From positions 159,183-223,182 of the forward strand of contig NZ_LBMW01000008.1 of the NCBI RefSeq assembly GCF_026168105.1: DNA of 64,000 bases. The letters are read 5' to 3'. Below the pieces are notes generated by a model. That model searched no databases. It worked only from the letters and a program-made list of their open reading frames with translations, and was not told where the DNA came from. Shown here in pieces: positions 12,939-25,584 of the stretch. A program made the position numbers and the translations under genes. Positions within the stretch are counted from its first letter, which is position 1; the number at the start of each line of letters is the position of its first letter. Origin of the DNA: Streptomyces hygroscopicus. GTDB taxonomy: Bacteria > Actinomycetota > Actinomycetes > Streptomycetales > Streptomycetaceae.

Positions 12939-13664
12939 GTGACGACCTCTCCCACCCCTCCGGACGTCGACGTCGTGCTGCCCTGTCTCAACGAGGCCGA
13001 CGCCCTGCCCTGGGTCCTTTCGCGCATCCCGGCCGGGTGGCGCGCCCTCGTCGTGGACAACGGGTCCACCGACGGCTCGCCGGTCATCGCCCGTGCGCTC
13101 GGCGCGACCGTTGTCCACGAGCCGCAGCGCGGATTCGGCGCCGCCTGCCATGCGGGGCTCACAGCGGCCACGGCCGAGATCGTGTGCTTCTGCGACTGCG
13201 ACGCCTCGCTGGACCCCGGCCTGCTCGTCCCCTTCGTGCGCGAACTCCGGGACCACGAGGCGGACCTGGTGCTGGGACGGCGCCGCCCACAGGGCCGGGG
13301 CGCCTGGCCCCCGCATGCGAGGGCAGGCAATCTCGCACTCGCCCTGATGCTGCGCCGCCGCACCGGCCTGCGGCTGCACGACCTCGGCCCCCTGCGGGCC
13401 GCCCGCCGTCAGGCGCTGCTCGCCCTCGGCCTCACGGACCGGCGCAGCGGCTACCCGCTGCAGATGGTCGTGCGCGCGGCCGATGCGGGCTGGCGCATCG
13501 CCGAGCACGACGTGCCCTATCTGCCGCGGACCGGAGTTTCGAAGGTGACGGGCACCTGGCGCGGCACCTGGCAGACCGTACGGGACATGAGCCGCGTCCT
13601 GTCCGAGGCGCCCGCACCACCCAGGACGCCCACCGCGTCCGAGCGAGGAGGAACGCCCCGATGA
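12939..13664 (+). CDS. GT2-family glycosyltransferase
   Basis: Cytosolic or membrane-peripheral GT-A glycosyltransferase of 241 residues, of the dolichyl-phosphate-mannose-synthase-like type. It opens with [17 protein letters not shown], has DNGSTDGSP, a metal-binding acidic motif in [10 protein letters not shown], and a basic loop LGRRRPQGR. There are no membrane helices. GTG 12939 is preferred over GTG 12930 because the -10-like TAGGGT overlaps the latter; this makes the message leaderless. The stop overlaps the next ATG (ATGA), so it is coupled to the DUF2064 protein. In other bacteria GT2 and DUF2064 proteins often occur as a pair, including in arsenosugar loci, but no arsenic methyltransferase or radical SAM partner is present here. 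Confidence 0.85.
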   Translation: MTTSPTPPDVDVVLPCLNEADALPWVLSRIPAGWRALVVDNGSTDGSPVIARALGATVVHEPQRGFGAACHAGLTAATAEIVCFCDCDASLDPGLLVPFVRELRDHEADLVLGRRRPQGRGAWPPHARAGNLALALMLRRRTGLRLHDLGPLRAARRQALLALGLTDRRSGYPLQMVVRAADAGWRIAEHDVPYLPRTGVSKVTGTWRGTWQTVRDMSRVLSEAPAPPRTPTASERGGTPR

Positions 13665-14278
13665 CCACTTTGCTCGTCATCGCCAAGGAGCCACGGCCGG
13701 GCCGGGTGAAGACCCGTCTGACACCACGGTTCACCCCCGAGGCCGCCGCGGCGCTCGCCGAGGCGGCCCTGGTAGACACCCTGCGCACGGTGGCCGCGAC
13801 ACCCGCGCGGCGCAGGGTCCTGGTGCTCGACGGGGAGCCCGGCCGCTGGCTGCCGCCGGGCTTCGAGGTCGTACGGCAGTGCGCGGGCGGGCTCGACGAG
13901 CGGCTGGCCGCGGCCTTCGCCGGATGCGACGGCCCGGCCCTGCTGATCGGGATGGATACACCGCAGGTGACGCCGGGCCTGCTCACCGTGGACTTCGGCG
14001 GGTGCGACGCGTACTTCGGCCCGGCCGAGGACGGCGGCTTCTGGGCCCTGGGCCTCGCCGAGCCCGACGGGGGCCTGTTGCGGGGCGTGCCGATGTCCAC
14101 GCCCGCCACCGGCGCCCTACAGCGTGACCGGCTCGTCGCCGCGGGACTGCGCGTATGTGATCTGCCGACGCTGCGGGACGTCGACACGGCAGCGGACGCG
14201 GAGGCGGTCGCAGCGGCGGCGCCCCGCGGTCGCTTCGCCGCGGAACTGGCTCGGCTGCGGGCGGCCGACGGCCGATGA
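13661..14278 (+). CDS. DUF2064 (TIGR04282-type) nucleotidyl/glycosyltransferase-fold protein
   Basis: Protein of 205 residues with the GT-A fold seen in DUF2064 proteins. It begins [17 protein letters not shown], the family's hallmark resembling the activation loop of sugar-phosphate nucleotidyltransferases. It also has [11 protein letters not shown] and [14 protein letters not shown]. Its biochemical reaction is not established. It overlaps the upstream GT2 gene by four bases and the downstream methyltransferase by four bases, so the three are one translationally coupled unit. A plausible role is making or transferring the sugar used by the GT2 partner. Confidence 0.85.
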   Translation: MTTLLVIAKEPRPGRVKTRLTPRFTPEAAAALAEAALVDTLRTVAATPARRRVLVLDGEPGRWLPPGFEVVRQCAGGLDERLAAAFAGCDGPALLIGMDTPQVTPGLLTVDFGGCDAYFGPAEDGGFWALGLAEPDGGLLRGVPMSTPATGALQRDRLVAAGLRVCDLPTLRDVDTAADAEAVAAAAPRGRFAAELARLRAADGR

Positions 14279-15321
14279 GCACCCACGTCGAGCGCCCGAA
14301 GGGCACCGGACAGACTCCTTCGCGCAGAGGGCTCGCGGGCGGCGGCCTGCCCGGGGCCGAGGCACCCGCCAACGCGCGAACGAGCCCCGCACGCATTCAC
14401 CCACCGAGTGACGACGCGCACGCTCACACCGAAACGGCCCCGCCGACGCGTCCCGCGCAGTCAGCCCCGGCGGCGCGTCCCGCGCAGTCAGCCCCGGCGG
14501 CGCGTCCCGTGCAGGTGCCTTCGGCGGCGCGTCCAGCGCGTACCGACTCGTCGATAGGCTCCGCACTCCCCGCCGCTCCGGTGACCTGGTCCGCCGACCC
14601 CTACTCCGACGCCCTGCGCGCCGGGCGTGGGCCGCTGTTCCTGCGACGGGCGGACGGGTGGCTGCTGCCCCTGGAGGTGGAGCGGTGGTGTGCCCGCCCC
14701 GACTCCGTGGACCTCGACGTCCTGGCGCGCTGCGAGGGTGCCGTGCTGGACGTGGGATGCGGGCCGGGGCGACTGGTCGCGGAGCTCGCCGCGCGGGGCC
14801 GTACCGCACTCGGCGTCGACGTCAGTGAGGCCGCCGTCGCGCACACCGCGCGGCTCGGAGGCATGGCCGTGCGGCGCTCCGTCTTCGAGCCGCTTCCCGG
14901 CGAGGGCCGGTGGGGCACCGCCCTGCTTCTCGACGGGAACCTCGGCATCGGGGGCGACCCGGGCGTGCTGCTCGACCGTATGGCGCAACTCCTTCTGCCG
15001 GGCGGCCTGTTGATCGCCGAGACCGTTCCGCTGGACGTGGACGAGCGCGCCAGTGTTCACCTCGTCCCGGCCACCGGCACCCAGGGGAACGGGGCGGGCG
15101 CCCCGTTCCCCTGGGCCCGGCTCGGCACCCCGGCGCTGCTCCGGTACGCCCGCCCCCCGGTCTGGCGGGTGGAGGGTCAGTGGACGGCCGGCGGCCGCTG
15201 CTTCGCCGCCCTGCGCAGCCGTAGCACCAGGAGCAGCGCCGAGCCGCCGAACAGGAACGCCGTGATCAGCAGCCAACGGGCCAGGAAGCCGTCGGGCGAC
15301 AGCCCGGTCAGCAACCGGTAG
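14275..15321 (+). CDS. Class I SAM-dependent methyltransferase
   Basis: Protein of 348 residues. The first 100 residues are disordered and include a nine-residue tandem repeat (RPAQSAPAA, twice, near 60-78). The methyltransferase core starts near VTWSADPYSDALRAG with the SAM-binding loop VLDVGCGPGRLV. It lacks the cysteines of arsenic methyltransferases. The start overlaps the DUF2064 stop as ATGA; because the N-terminus is so unlike the core, a start nearer residue 95 is possible. The last 145 bases run antisense into the convergent membrane-protein gene, and the tail after GGRCFAALRS looks unselected, as if the original stop was lost. It probably methylates the product of the two coupled transferases. 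Confidence 0.8.
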   Translation: MSTHVERPKGTGQTPSRRGLAGGGLPGAEAPANARTSPARIHPPSDDAHAHTETAPPTRPAQSAPAARPAQSAPAARPVQVPSAARPARTDSSIGSALPAAPVTWSADPYSDALRAGRGPLFLRRADGWLLPLEVERWCARPDSVDLDVLARCEGAVLDVGCGPGRLVAELAARGRTALGVDVSEAAVAHTARLGGMAVRRSVFEPLPGEGRWGTALLLDGNLGIGGDPGVLLDRMAQLLLPGGLLIAETVPLDVDERASVHLVPATGTQGNGAGAPFPWARLGTPALLRYARPPVWRVEGQWTAGGRCFAALRSRSTRSSAEPPNRNAVISSQRARKPSGDSPVSNR

Positions 15322-15647
15322 CGCCCCGCCGCCCGGCCGCTGATCAGCGGGAACCAGACGAGCAGGAGCAGCCCGGAGAGGGCGGCCGGTACGCGGACGT
15401 ACGGAATCCACGCCCGGCGGTGGACCGCGCCGAGCGCCCCTGCGACCGTCCGGTCCGCCGCCGCGTACAGCGGTACGAGCACCAGGTCGTGCAGGACGGC
15501 AGCCCCCACGAACCACAGCCCCACCTTGAACCAGTCGCCGGCGAACAACCGCACACCCGCGTATCCCGCGAGGGCGAACGAGCAGGCGAGCAACAGCAGT
15601 TGGAGCGGGCTGCCGATGAGCCTCCGTGGAACGGCGAAACCACGCAT
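15177..15647 (-). CDS. Small four-helix membrane protein, partner of the molybdopterin oxidoreductase
   Basis: Integral membrane protein of 156 residues with four hydrophobic segments (for example LQLLLLACSFALAGYAGVRL and LITAFLFGGSALLLVLRL). I do not recognise a named family. Its ATG shares one base with the oxidoreductase stop (TGATG), so the two proteins are made in step and probably work together in the membrane, perhaps in electron delivery. The 3' end overlaps the convergent methyltransferase by 145 bases. Confidence 0.75.
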   Translation of the reverse strand: MRGFAVPRRLIGSPLQLLLLACSFALAGYAGVRLFAGDWFKVGLWFVGAAVLHDLVLVPLYAAADRTVAGALGAVHRRAWIPYVRVPAALSGLLLLVWFPLISGRAAGRYRLLTGLSPDGFLARWLLITAFLFGGSALLLVLRLRRAAKQRPPAVH

Positions 15648-16876
15648 CACAGTTCTCCGAACGTCATCCGGGCCACCCACTTGGTGTTGAGCACACCGGG
15701 CGCCGCGGGCACGATGACCCGGGCCGGGTAGCCGTGGTCGGGGGTGAGGTCCTCGCCGTTGGCGAACAGGGCGAGGAGCGAGCGCGGGTCCTCCACCTGG
15801 TTGGCGCGCAGGGCGGCCCGGCGGAAGGCGCCCTGCCGCTGGAGGGACTCCACGAGCACGTCGGTCGGGTCGTCGTACCCCACGAGCGCCGCGAGATGGC
15901 GCAGCCGCACCCCCCGCCACCACTGGTCGGAGGTCGACCACCCCTCCACACAGGCGATGGGCAGCGCCGAGCTGTGCAGAGGCATGCGCAGCAGTTGGGC
16001 CCGGCTCAGCCGGACGGTGCCCGTGCGTCCGGAGACCACCAGCCGCCAGGCCTCCTCGTTCGTCTCACGCGCGTCGATCCCGGCGTACGCGGCCGTCTTG
16101 TTGATCTGGAAACCGCCGGGACCGCTGCCCGGATCGGTGCCGTGCGGGGCGAGGAGGGCGGTTCCGCGCAGGACGTCGGAGCTCTGCCCCGCCGTCGTAC
16201 CGAACAGGAGCAATGAGGCGCCCCCGACCAGCCCGAACGCGCCCCGCCTCGACATGGTGGGATCGGCGGGGCGCGGGGAAACCAGCAGGGAGTCCTCGGC
16301 CTCCTCCGGTCGACGGCGCCGCAGTTGGCGTACAGCCTCGGGCATCTTCAGCACGGCGTGCGCGACGAACGCGGCGAAGAAGACCCAGGCGCCGTAGAAG
16401 TGCAGAGGGTAGAAGGATCCGGGGAAGATGTAGTCGAGTTGGACGTTGAGCACCCCGGTCGTGAACTCGAAGAGACCCCCGCCGACCAGCAGGAGCAGCG
16501 AGATCCGCTCCAGCGCGTGGGTGAGCGAGCGGGCCGGTGGCAGCTCGAACAGCTTCGGCACGACCGACCACAACTTGGCCAGCAGGACAGGGATGAGGGT
16601 GATCCCGAGCGTGACGTGGACGCCCTGGGTGAGCCGGTACAGCCAGTGCGGCCCGGTCGGCCAGGGGAAGAGGTAGAACCCGAGCAGGCCCTTGTCGGGC
16701 GTCATGTCGTTCACCGGTGACAGGTTCGGGTTGTAGGCGGCGTACGACAGCAGCCCGGTCACGAACAGCACCGTGATGCCCGCGAGCAGTACGACGCCGA
16801 GCACCGAGGTGAACCGGGGGCCGCGCAGCGGGCTGCGCCAGAAGCCGGGCGAGGAGGGAAGTCTGTGGTCGCGCAT
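15647..16876 (-). CDS. Membrane cytochrome-like/sulfite-oxidase-type molybdopterin oxidoreductase fusion
   Basis: Protein of 409 residues. The N-terminal half (about 20-205) carries several transmembrane helices with conserved histidines (RLTQGVHVTLG, FYPLHFYG, FVAHAVLKM), as in b-type cytochrome subunits. A twin-Arg-like segment SRRGAFGLVGGASLLLF follows near 220. The C-terminal half is an oxidoreductase molybdopterin-binding domain of the sulfite oxidase/MsrP fold, with the molybdenum-ligand Cys in PIACVEGWST and RVIVPAAPG. The enzyme domain should face outside. Its substrate is unknown; sulfite and protein or small sulfoxides are options. ATG 16876 was chosen because upstream sequence is the divergent promoter. 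Confidence 0.85.
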   Translation of the reverse strand: MRDHRLPSSPGFWRSPLRGPRFTSVLGVVLLAGITVLFVTGLLSYAAYNPNLSPVNDMTPDKGLLGFYLFPWPTGPHWLYRLTQGVHVTLGITLIPVLLAKLWSVVPKLFELPPARSLTHALERISLLLLVGGGLFEFTTGVLNVQLDYIFPGSFYPLHFYGAWVFFAAFVAHAVLKMPEAVRQLRRRRPEEAEDSLLVSPRPADPTMSRRGAFGLVGGASLLLFGTTAGQSSDVLRGTALLAPHGTDPGSGPGGFQINKTAAYAGIDARETNEEAWRLVVSGRTGTVRLSRAQLLRMPLHSSALPIACVEGWSTSDQWWRGVRLRHLAALVGYDDPTDVLVESLQRQGAFRRAALRANQVEDPRSLLALFANGEDLTPDHGYPARVIVPAAPGVLNTKWVARMTFGEL

Positions 16877-16991
16877 GGGTCGACCGTAGGCCGGGTACGG
16901 CCGGCCGGCGGGTACGCGACCCATGACGAAATGCTGACGTCCCGTCCGGGTGCGACCTCGTCGGCCGGCCTCCGGCCTAGCGTGTCCCGGT

Positions 16992-18395
16992 GTGATCCGC
17001 TTCCCTCTCCGTGATCTGGCCGCTGCCCTGGTCGCCGTCCTGCTCGTCGTGGCGGCCGTGCTGATCGGCCGCCACATCCAGCACGCCCACGGCACGCTGT
17101 TCGTCCTCTGGCCCCCGCTGTTCGCCACCTGGGGCCCGCACCTCGGCCCGGGTACCCCGGCCGCCCTGGCGGTGGCGGTCGCCGTCGTCGGGTACGGCCC
17201 GGCCCTCTCCGCCCGGCTTTCCTGGCGCGCGCTGCTCGCGGCGGCCTGGGGCACGGCCCTGGCCTGGACGTGGTCCCTGGCACTGGTGGACGGCTGGCAG
17301 CGCGGTGTCGCCGGACGGCTGACCACCCGGGAGGAGTACCTCCGGGTGATCGGCCGCTTCCACGACATCCCCGCGGCCCTGAGGGACTTCACCCGCCACA
17401 TCGTGGACGGCACACCCGCTCCCTGGCCCGCGCACGTGGCCGGCCACCCACCGGCGGCCACGCTCACCTTCGTGCTCCTCGACCGGATCGGGCTGCGCGG
17501 CGGGGGGTGGGCCGGCGCCTGGTGCATCACCGTCGGTACGACCGCGGCGGTCGCGGTGCTCGTCGCCGTACGGGCACTCGCCGACGAGACCCTCGCTCGC
17601 CGTGCCGCCCCGTTTCTCGTCCTGGCCCCCGCCGCCGTGTGGGTGGGCACGTCGGCCGACGGGTACTTCACGGCGGTGGCCGCCTGGTCGGTGGCCCTGC
17701 TCGCGCTCGCCCTGACGGGGCGCCGGCCGCTCGTTTTGGCCTTCGCCTCCGGTCTGCTGTTCGGCCTGACCTGCTACCTCTCCTACGGCCTCACCCTGTT
17801 CGCGCTGATCGGGGCGGCAGCACTGGTACTCGCGCGAAGCCGCGGCGCCCGACCGCCCTGGCGCGCACTGCCCGCCGGGCTGGCCGGGCTCGCCGTCGTG
17901 CCGCTCGCGTTCACCCTCGGCGGGTTCGACTGGTGGGAGGCCTACCACCTGCTGGTCAGACGCTATTACCAGGGCATCGGCGGAATCCGCCCGTACGGCT
18001 ACTGGGTATGGGCGAACCTCGCCTGCACGGTGCTCATCACGGGCCTCGCGACGGCGGCCGGCCTGCGACACGCCGTCGCCGCGCTGGTCCGCAGCCGGGG
18101 GGTGGGCGCTGTGACGCGGGGACCGGACACGCCGGGAAGGCCCGAGGGTGAGCCGGGCACCGTGGGCCGGTCCCGCGCCGAAACCCGTCTCTCCCTGCTC
18201 GTCCTCGCCGCCCTGCTCGCCGTACTCGTGGCCGACCTGTCGGGCATGAGCAAGGCGGAAACGGAGCGCATCTGGCTGCCGTTCGCCCTGTGGCTGCTGC
18301 CGGCCTGCGCGTTCCTCACCCACCGCCGGAGCTGGCTCGCGGCCCAGGCGGTGCTCGCCCTTCTCCTCAACCATCTGCTCATGACCGGCTGGTGA
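16992..18395 (+). CDS. Polytopic membrane protein, GT-C-like
   Basis: Protein of 467 residues with about 10-12 hydrophobic segments and an extracytoplasmic loop after the second or third helix (TREEYLRVIGRFHDIPAALR). The topology, first-loop position and sequence such as HVAGHPPAATL resemble GT-C mannosyltransferase-like proteins that use polyprenyl-phosphate sugars. I cannot see a firm DxD or ExD catalytic motif, so function is inferred. TAGCGT at 16978-16983 ends eight bases before GTG 16992, giving a leaderless start. It is divergent from the molybdopterin oxidoreductase and could transfer the sugar built by the neighbouring GT2/DUF2064 pair. Confidence 0.7.
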   Translation: MIRFPLRDLAAALVAVLLVVAAVLIGRHIQHAHGTLFVLWPPLFATWGPHLGPGTPAALAVAVAVVGYGPALSARLSWRALLAAAWGTALAWTWSLALVDGWQRGVAGRLTTREEYLRVIGRFHDIPAALRDFTRHIVDGTPAPWPAHVAGHPPAATLTFVLLDRIGLRGGGWAGAWCITVGTTAAVAVLVAVRALADETLARRAAPFLVLAPAAVWVGTSADGYFTAVAAWSVALLALALTGRRPLVLAFASGLLFGLTCYLSYGLTLFALIGAAALVLARSRGARPPWRALPAGLAGLAVVPLAFTLGGFDWWEAYHLLVRRYYQGIGGIRPYGYWVWANLACTVLITGLATAAGLRHAVAALVRSRGVGAVTRGPDTPGRPEGEPGTVGRSRAETRLSLLVLAALLAVLVADLSGMSKAETERIWLPFALWLLPACAFLTHRRSWLAAQAVLALLLNHLLMTGW

Positions 18396-18409
18396 GCCGC
18401 GCACGGGTG

Positions 18410-18813
18410 TCACGGGCATCCGGCAGGCAGCGTGTCCGCGAGTCTCGCCGCGAACTCCTCCGGGCGCTGCACGGCTCCGACGTGCCCGCCGGGGAACTCG
18501 GCGAAGCCCGCGCCGGGCAGCTGGGCCGCCGATGAGGCGGTCCGGTGCAGGAGATGGCCGCGGGAACCCGTGCCCACGGCCAGGGTGAGCCGTGCGGACA
18601 CGGACTTCAGGGCAGCCGTCCCTTCCACGTGCTGCTCCCCGACGGGCAGGCCCAGGCGCCCATGGGCGAGTCCGAGGGGGGCGTACGTGACGCCCGTGAA
18701 GCGGTCGGCGAGGTGTGCCGTCATCCGGTCGAGCGCCATGGGGTGCCCGGCCCCGCCGGGGATGACGAGGAGCACGGGCCCTGGCCGCACACGTCGTGGT
18801 GGAGGTCAGTCAT
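18410..18813 (-). pseudogene. Decayed alpha/beta hydrolase (frameshift plus central deletion)
   Basis: The ATG at 18813 overlaps the TetR stop (ATGACTGA) and begins MTDLHHDVCGQGP. One base appears to be missing there, and the frame of VLLVIPGGAGHPMALDRMTA then continues in another phase. That part is an alpha/beta-hydrolase N-terminus, but it jumps from VTYAPLGLAHGRLGLPVG straight to LTLAVGTGSRGHLLHRTA and FAEFPGGHVGAVQRPEEFA, the C-terminal end with the catalytic-His region. The middle, including the nucleophile elbow, about 150 residues by comparison with full-length relatives, is gone. It cannot be a working hydrolase. It was probably the TetR regulator's target and is co-transcribed with it. 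Confidence 0.75.
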
Positions 18814-19393
18814 GGTCCTTCTCCTCCTCGCGGGGCCAGTGCCTCAGCGTCAAATGCAGGGCGTCGACGGCCTTCTCCCAGGACGCCTGGACGTCCCTGG
18901 GTGCACCGAAGCCGCCGGTGGCCTCGAGGGCGCAATAGCCGTGGAAGGTGCTGCGCAGCAGCCGGACCGCGTCGGTGCGGTCGGGCTCCTGCAGGCCGTA
19001 GGCGCGGAGCATGCCGTAGGTGATCTCGGCGGTGCGGCGCAGGGCGCGGGACTCGGCTGCCAGGGACTGGTCGATGCGGATCTGGGTGGCCGCGTACCGC
19101 CCCGGGTACCGGAGCGCGAACTCCCGGTAGGCGCCCGCGAACGCGGCCAGCGCGTCCTTGCCGGCGCGTCCGGCCACCGCCGCCGCGATGCGGTCGATCA
19201 TCTCCTCGCCCGCCAGCAGGGCCATCCGCGTGCGCAGGTCCTGCACGCCCCTGAGGTGCGAGTACAGGCTCGCGTCCTTCACGCCGAAGCGGCGGGCCAG
19301 GGCGGAGACGGTGACGTTCTCGAAGCCGACCTCGTCCGCGAGGTCGGCTGCCCCCGCGACGAGTCGGGCGGTCGTGAGTCCGGCACGGGCCAT
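18806..19393 (-). CDS. TetR-family repressor
   Basis: Regulator of 195 residues. The N-terminal helix-turn-helix region (about 8-55) has ADEVGFENVTVSALARRFGV followed by KDASLYSHLRG. The C-terminal ligand-binding part contains LRSTFHGYCALEATGGFG, as in the TetR_C WHG-type group. It is divergent from the MFS transporter and translationally overlaps the decayed hydrolase. A perfect 14-bp palindrome 29 bases upstream of its start is a likely autoregulatory operator. Confidence 0.92.
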   Translation of the reverse strand: MARAGLTTARLVAGAADLADEVGFENVTVSALARRFGVKDASLYSHLRGVQDLRTRMALLAGEEMIDRIAAAVAGRAGKDALAAFAGAYREFALRYPGRYAATQIRIDQSLAAESRALRRTAEITYGMLRAYGLQEPDRTDAVRLLRSTFHGYCALEATGGFGAPRDVQASWEKAVDALHLTLRHWPREEEKDHD

Positions 19394-19421
19394 GTGACCA
19401 ACTCCTGCATACTGGCTTCCC

Positions 19422-19435
19422 TAGGGTAAACCCTA
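19422..19435. promoter_or_regulatory. Palindromic operator, probable TetR site
   Basis: TAGGGTAAACCCTA (19422-19435) is a perfect 6-2-6 inverted repeat in an otherwise GC-rich gap, 29 bases upstream of the TetR start. TAGGGT also resembles a -10 box, so binding would block the repressor's own promoter and possibly others in the gap. The rest of 19394-19624 has no gene; a short CGTAC-GGTG-GTACG inverted repeat near 19559 lies closer to the MFS start. Confidence 0.6.
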
Positions 19436-19624
19436 ATGGATCTAGGAACACCCGTGTATCCAGGGACTCCTCCATGCAGTCGCCCGGGTATTCAGGGACG
19501 CCCGGGCCGCGCGCGCTGCCCTGCGGCGGAAAAGCGCGCGACCGCCGGGGACAGTCCGTCGTACGGTGGTACGTCTTGATCGTTCATCGGTTCCGGGGGG
19601 CACCGGGGCAAGAGGGAGCGGCAC

Positions 19625-20857
19625 GTGGGGGAGACGCGATCGCGGGGCCGGAACCGGGACTTCGGCATCTTCTGGGCCGCACAGACCCTCTCGGTTCTCG
19701 GAGACGCCTTCGCCCTGATCGCGTTGCCGCTGCTGGTGCTGCAGGCGACCGGGTCCGTGGCGCGGATGGGCCTGCTGACGGCGGCCGGAGGGGCGGCCTC
19801 GGTGCTGGCCGGGTTGTTCGCCGGCGTGTTGGTGGACCGGGCGGACCGCAGGAAGCTGCTGATCGCCTGTGACCTGGTGAGGATGGTGCTCTACGGGCTG
19901 ATTCCGCTGGTGTGGCTCGCCGGACCGCGGATCTGGCTGCTGTACGCGGTGCTTCCCGTGTGCGAGGCCGTCGGCATGGTGTTCGCGGTCGCGTACGTCA
20001 CCGCCGTGCGCGGCCTGGTCGACGGGGAGCGGATCACCGCCGCCAACGGACGGCTCAACGCGACCGCCGCCGCGGCCGGAGTGGCCGGACCGCTGTGCGC
20101 AGGCGTCGTGGCGGCCTGGGCGGGACCGGCCGCTGCCGTCGCGGTGGACGCGGCGAGCTTCGGAGTGTCGGCACTCTGCCTGGGCCTCGTACGGTTCGGG
20201 CGGGCCACGCCGCCCGAACCGGCGGCGGCGCCGCAGGGACTGTGGCGGGACCTGCTCGCCGGGGCGTCCTTTCTGCGGCGCCACCCGGTGCTGCGCTTTC
20301 TGACGCTGCTGCTCACGCTGTTCAGCTTTCTCGAGCTGGGCCTGAACGACCTGCTCATCTACCACGTGAAGCACGACCTGGGGCAGAGCGACGGCACGGT
20401 CGGTACCGTCCTCGCGGTCGGCGCGCTCGGCACGATCACCGGCGCGCTGCTGGTGGACCGGGTACGCCGCGGGCTCGGGTTCGGCCCCACCTGGATCGGT
20501 GCGGTGGCCGTCTGCGGCTGCGCCCTGGGAACCATCGGCTGGGCCCGCGACGTACCGGCCGTCGCCCTCCTGACCGCGGCGTTCCTGGGCGGTGTCAGCA
20601 TCGCGGGCACCTGCTCCATGTCCCTGCGCCAGCAGGTGACCCCCGAGCATCTGCTGGGCCGGGTCACCTCCGCGTTCTGGACCATCCACTACGCGGCGGC
20701 TCCGGTCGGCGCGGCCGTGGTGACCTGGGCGGCCCAGCACCACGGCACGGCATCGGTGGGCGCCGTGGCCGGCGTCTGCTGCGTCGGCGTGGCGGCACTG
20801 GCCCTGTTCACCCCGGTCCGCACCCGCCACCCCGAAGCGGCCGCCGACGCGGCCTGA
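19625..20857 (+). CDS. MFS transporter, probable drug or metabolite exporter
   Basis: Integral membrane protein of 410 residues with 10-12 hydrophobic segments. It starts NRDFGIFWAAQTLSVLGDAF, typical of the MFS_3/enterobactin-exporter-like group, and has the MFS loop VLVDRADRRKLLIACDLVRM between helices 2 and 3. GTG 19625 follows GGGAG at about seven bases. It is divergent from the TetR gene and is a candidate target of that repressor. It converges on lacZ with only 32 bases between them, across a hairpin. Confidence 0.88.
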   Translation: MGETRSRGRNRDFGIFWAAQTLSVLGDAFALIALPLLVLQATGSVARMGLLTAAGGAASVLAGLFAGVLVDRADRRKLLIACDLVRMVLYGLIPLVWLAGPRIWLLYAVLPVCEAVGMVFAVAYVTAVRGLVDGERITAANGRLNATAAAAGVAGPLCAGVVAAWAGPAAAVAVDAASFGVSALCLGLVRFGRATPPEPAAAPQGLWRDLLAGASFLRRHPVLRFLTLLLTLFSFLELGLNDLLIYHVKHDLGQSDGTVGTVLAVGALGTITGALLVDRVRRGLGFGPTWIGAVAVCGCALGTIGWARDVPAVALLTAAFLGGVSIAGTCSMSLRQQVTPEHLLGRVTSAFWTIHYAAAPVGAAVVTWAAQHHGTASVGAVAGVCCVGVAALALFTPVRTRHPEAAADAA

Positions 20858-20883
20858 ACGGCCCTTCGGTGGTGGTCCGTTCA
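20855..20883. terminator. Hairpin between convergent MFS and lacZ genes
   Basis: TGAACGG (20855-20861, including the MFS stop codon) pairs with CCGTTCA (20877-20883) over a 15-base loop. Its place between two convergent stops suits a bidirectional terminator, though the stem is short. Confidence 0.4.
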
Positions 20884-20889
20884 CCGAGG

Positions 20890-25171
<4,282 letters not shown>

Positions 25172-25309
25172 AGGACCCCTCCCGCTGACGACCGCCGGTT
25201 CCGGGTGCACGGCCGGGGGTCCGGGGGCTGTCCCCCGGGAAGGCGCAGCACCGGCACGTCCTCGATCCCCTCCGGGCCCCGGCGAGGCCCAGTGCCTCGG
25301 CGCGGCGTC

Positions 25310-25339
25310 AGGCTATGGCGCCGCAGAGGCTTTCTACAA
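25310..25339 (-). promoter_or_regulatory. Candidate promoter of the ROK-lacZ operon
   Basis: On the minus strand TTGTAG (complement of 25334-25339) and TAGCCT (complement of 25310-25315) are 18 bases apart, within an AT-rich pocket. The transcript would carry a leader of about 130 bases containing a strong GC hairpin, CCGGGGG (25221-25227) with CCCCCGG (25232-25238). That hairpin could affect read-through or translation. Confidence 0.5.
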
Positions 25340-25405
25340 GGGGTTAGGAAAGGGGTTTTATGAAGTACGGCCACGTCGGCACGGCTGTACGGCTGTACGG
25401 TCGGG

Positions 25406-25584
25406 TCAGCCGCCGAGCACGTCCCGGACGAACGTGTTCCGATACGTCTCGGTGAAGTGCAGCGCCACGGTGTCCCGGCCATGGGCGGGCCTCGGCCGCT
25501 GCTGGGGTGAACTCCGCCCGGAAGTGCGGAAGCCGCTCGCTGCTCGACCTCGAAGTCCGGCTCCAGGTCGAGGGTGAGGGCGGT
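25406..25584 (-). pseudogene. 3' fragment of an unidentified gene
   Basis: Minus-strand sequence here has coding-like third positions but no start of its own. It ends RDTVALHFTETYRNTFVRDV-LGG before TGA at 25406-25408. Part reads better in another frame (LTLDLEPDFEVEQR), so a frameshift is likely. It joins directly to the transposase remnant on its upstream side, as if that element cut or replaced the front of the gene. I do not recognise the family. Confidence 0.35.

Noticed and set aside
10971..13508. An 845-codon frame joining the histidine kinase to upstream sequence
   Set aside because: The part before ATG 12083 is antisense or out of frame with the response regulator and glycosyltransferase. 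The coupled TGA-CC-ATG start fits better.
13661..15321. Arsenosugar biosynthesis assignment for the GT2/DUF2064/methyltransferase genes
   Set aside because: No arsenic methyltransferase cysteines, radical SAM ArsS or arsenic resistance genes are present; the pairing alone is not specific.
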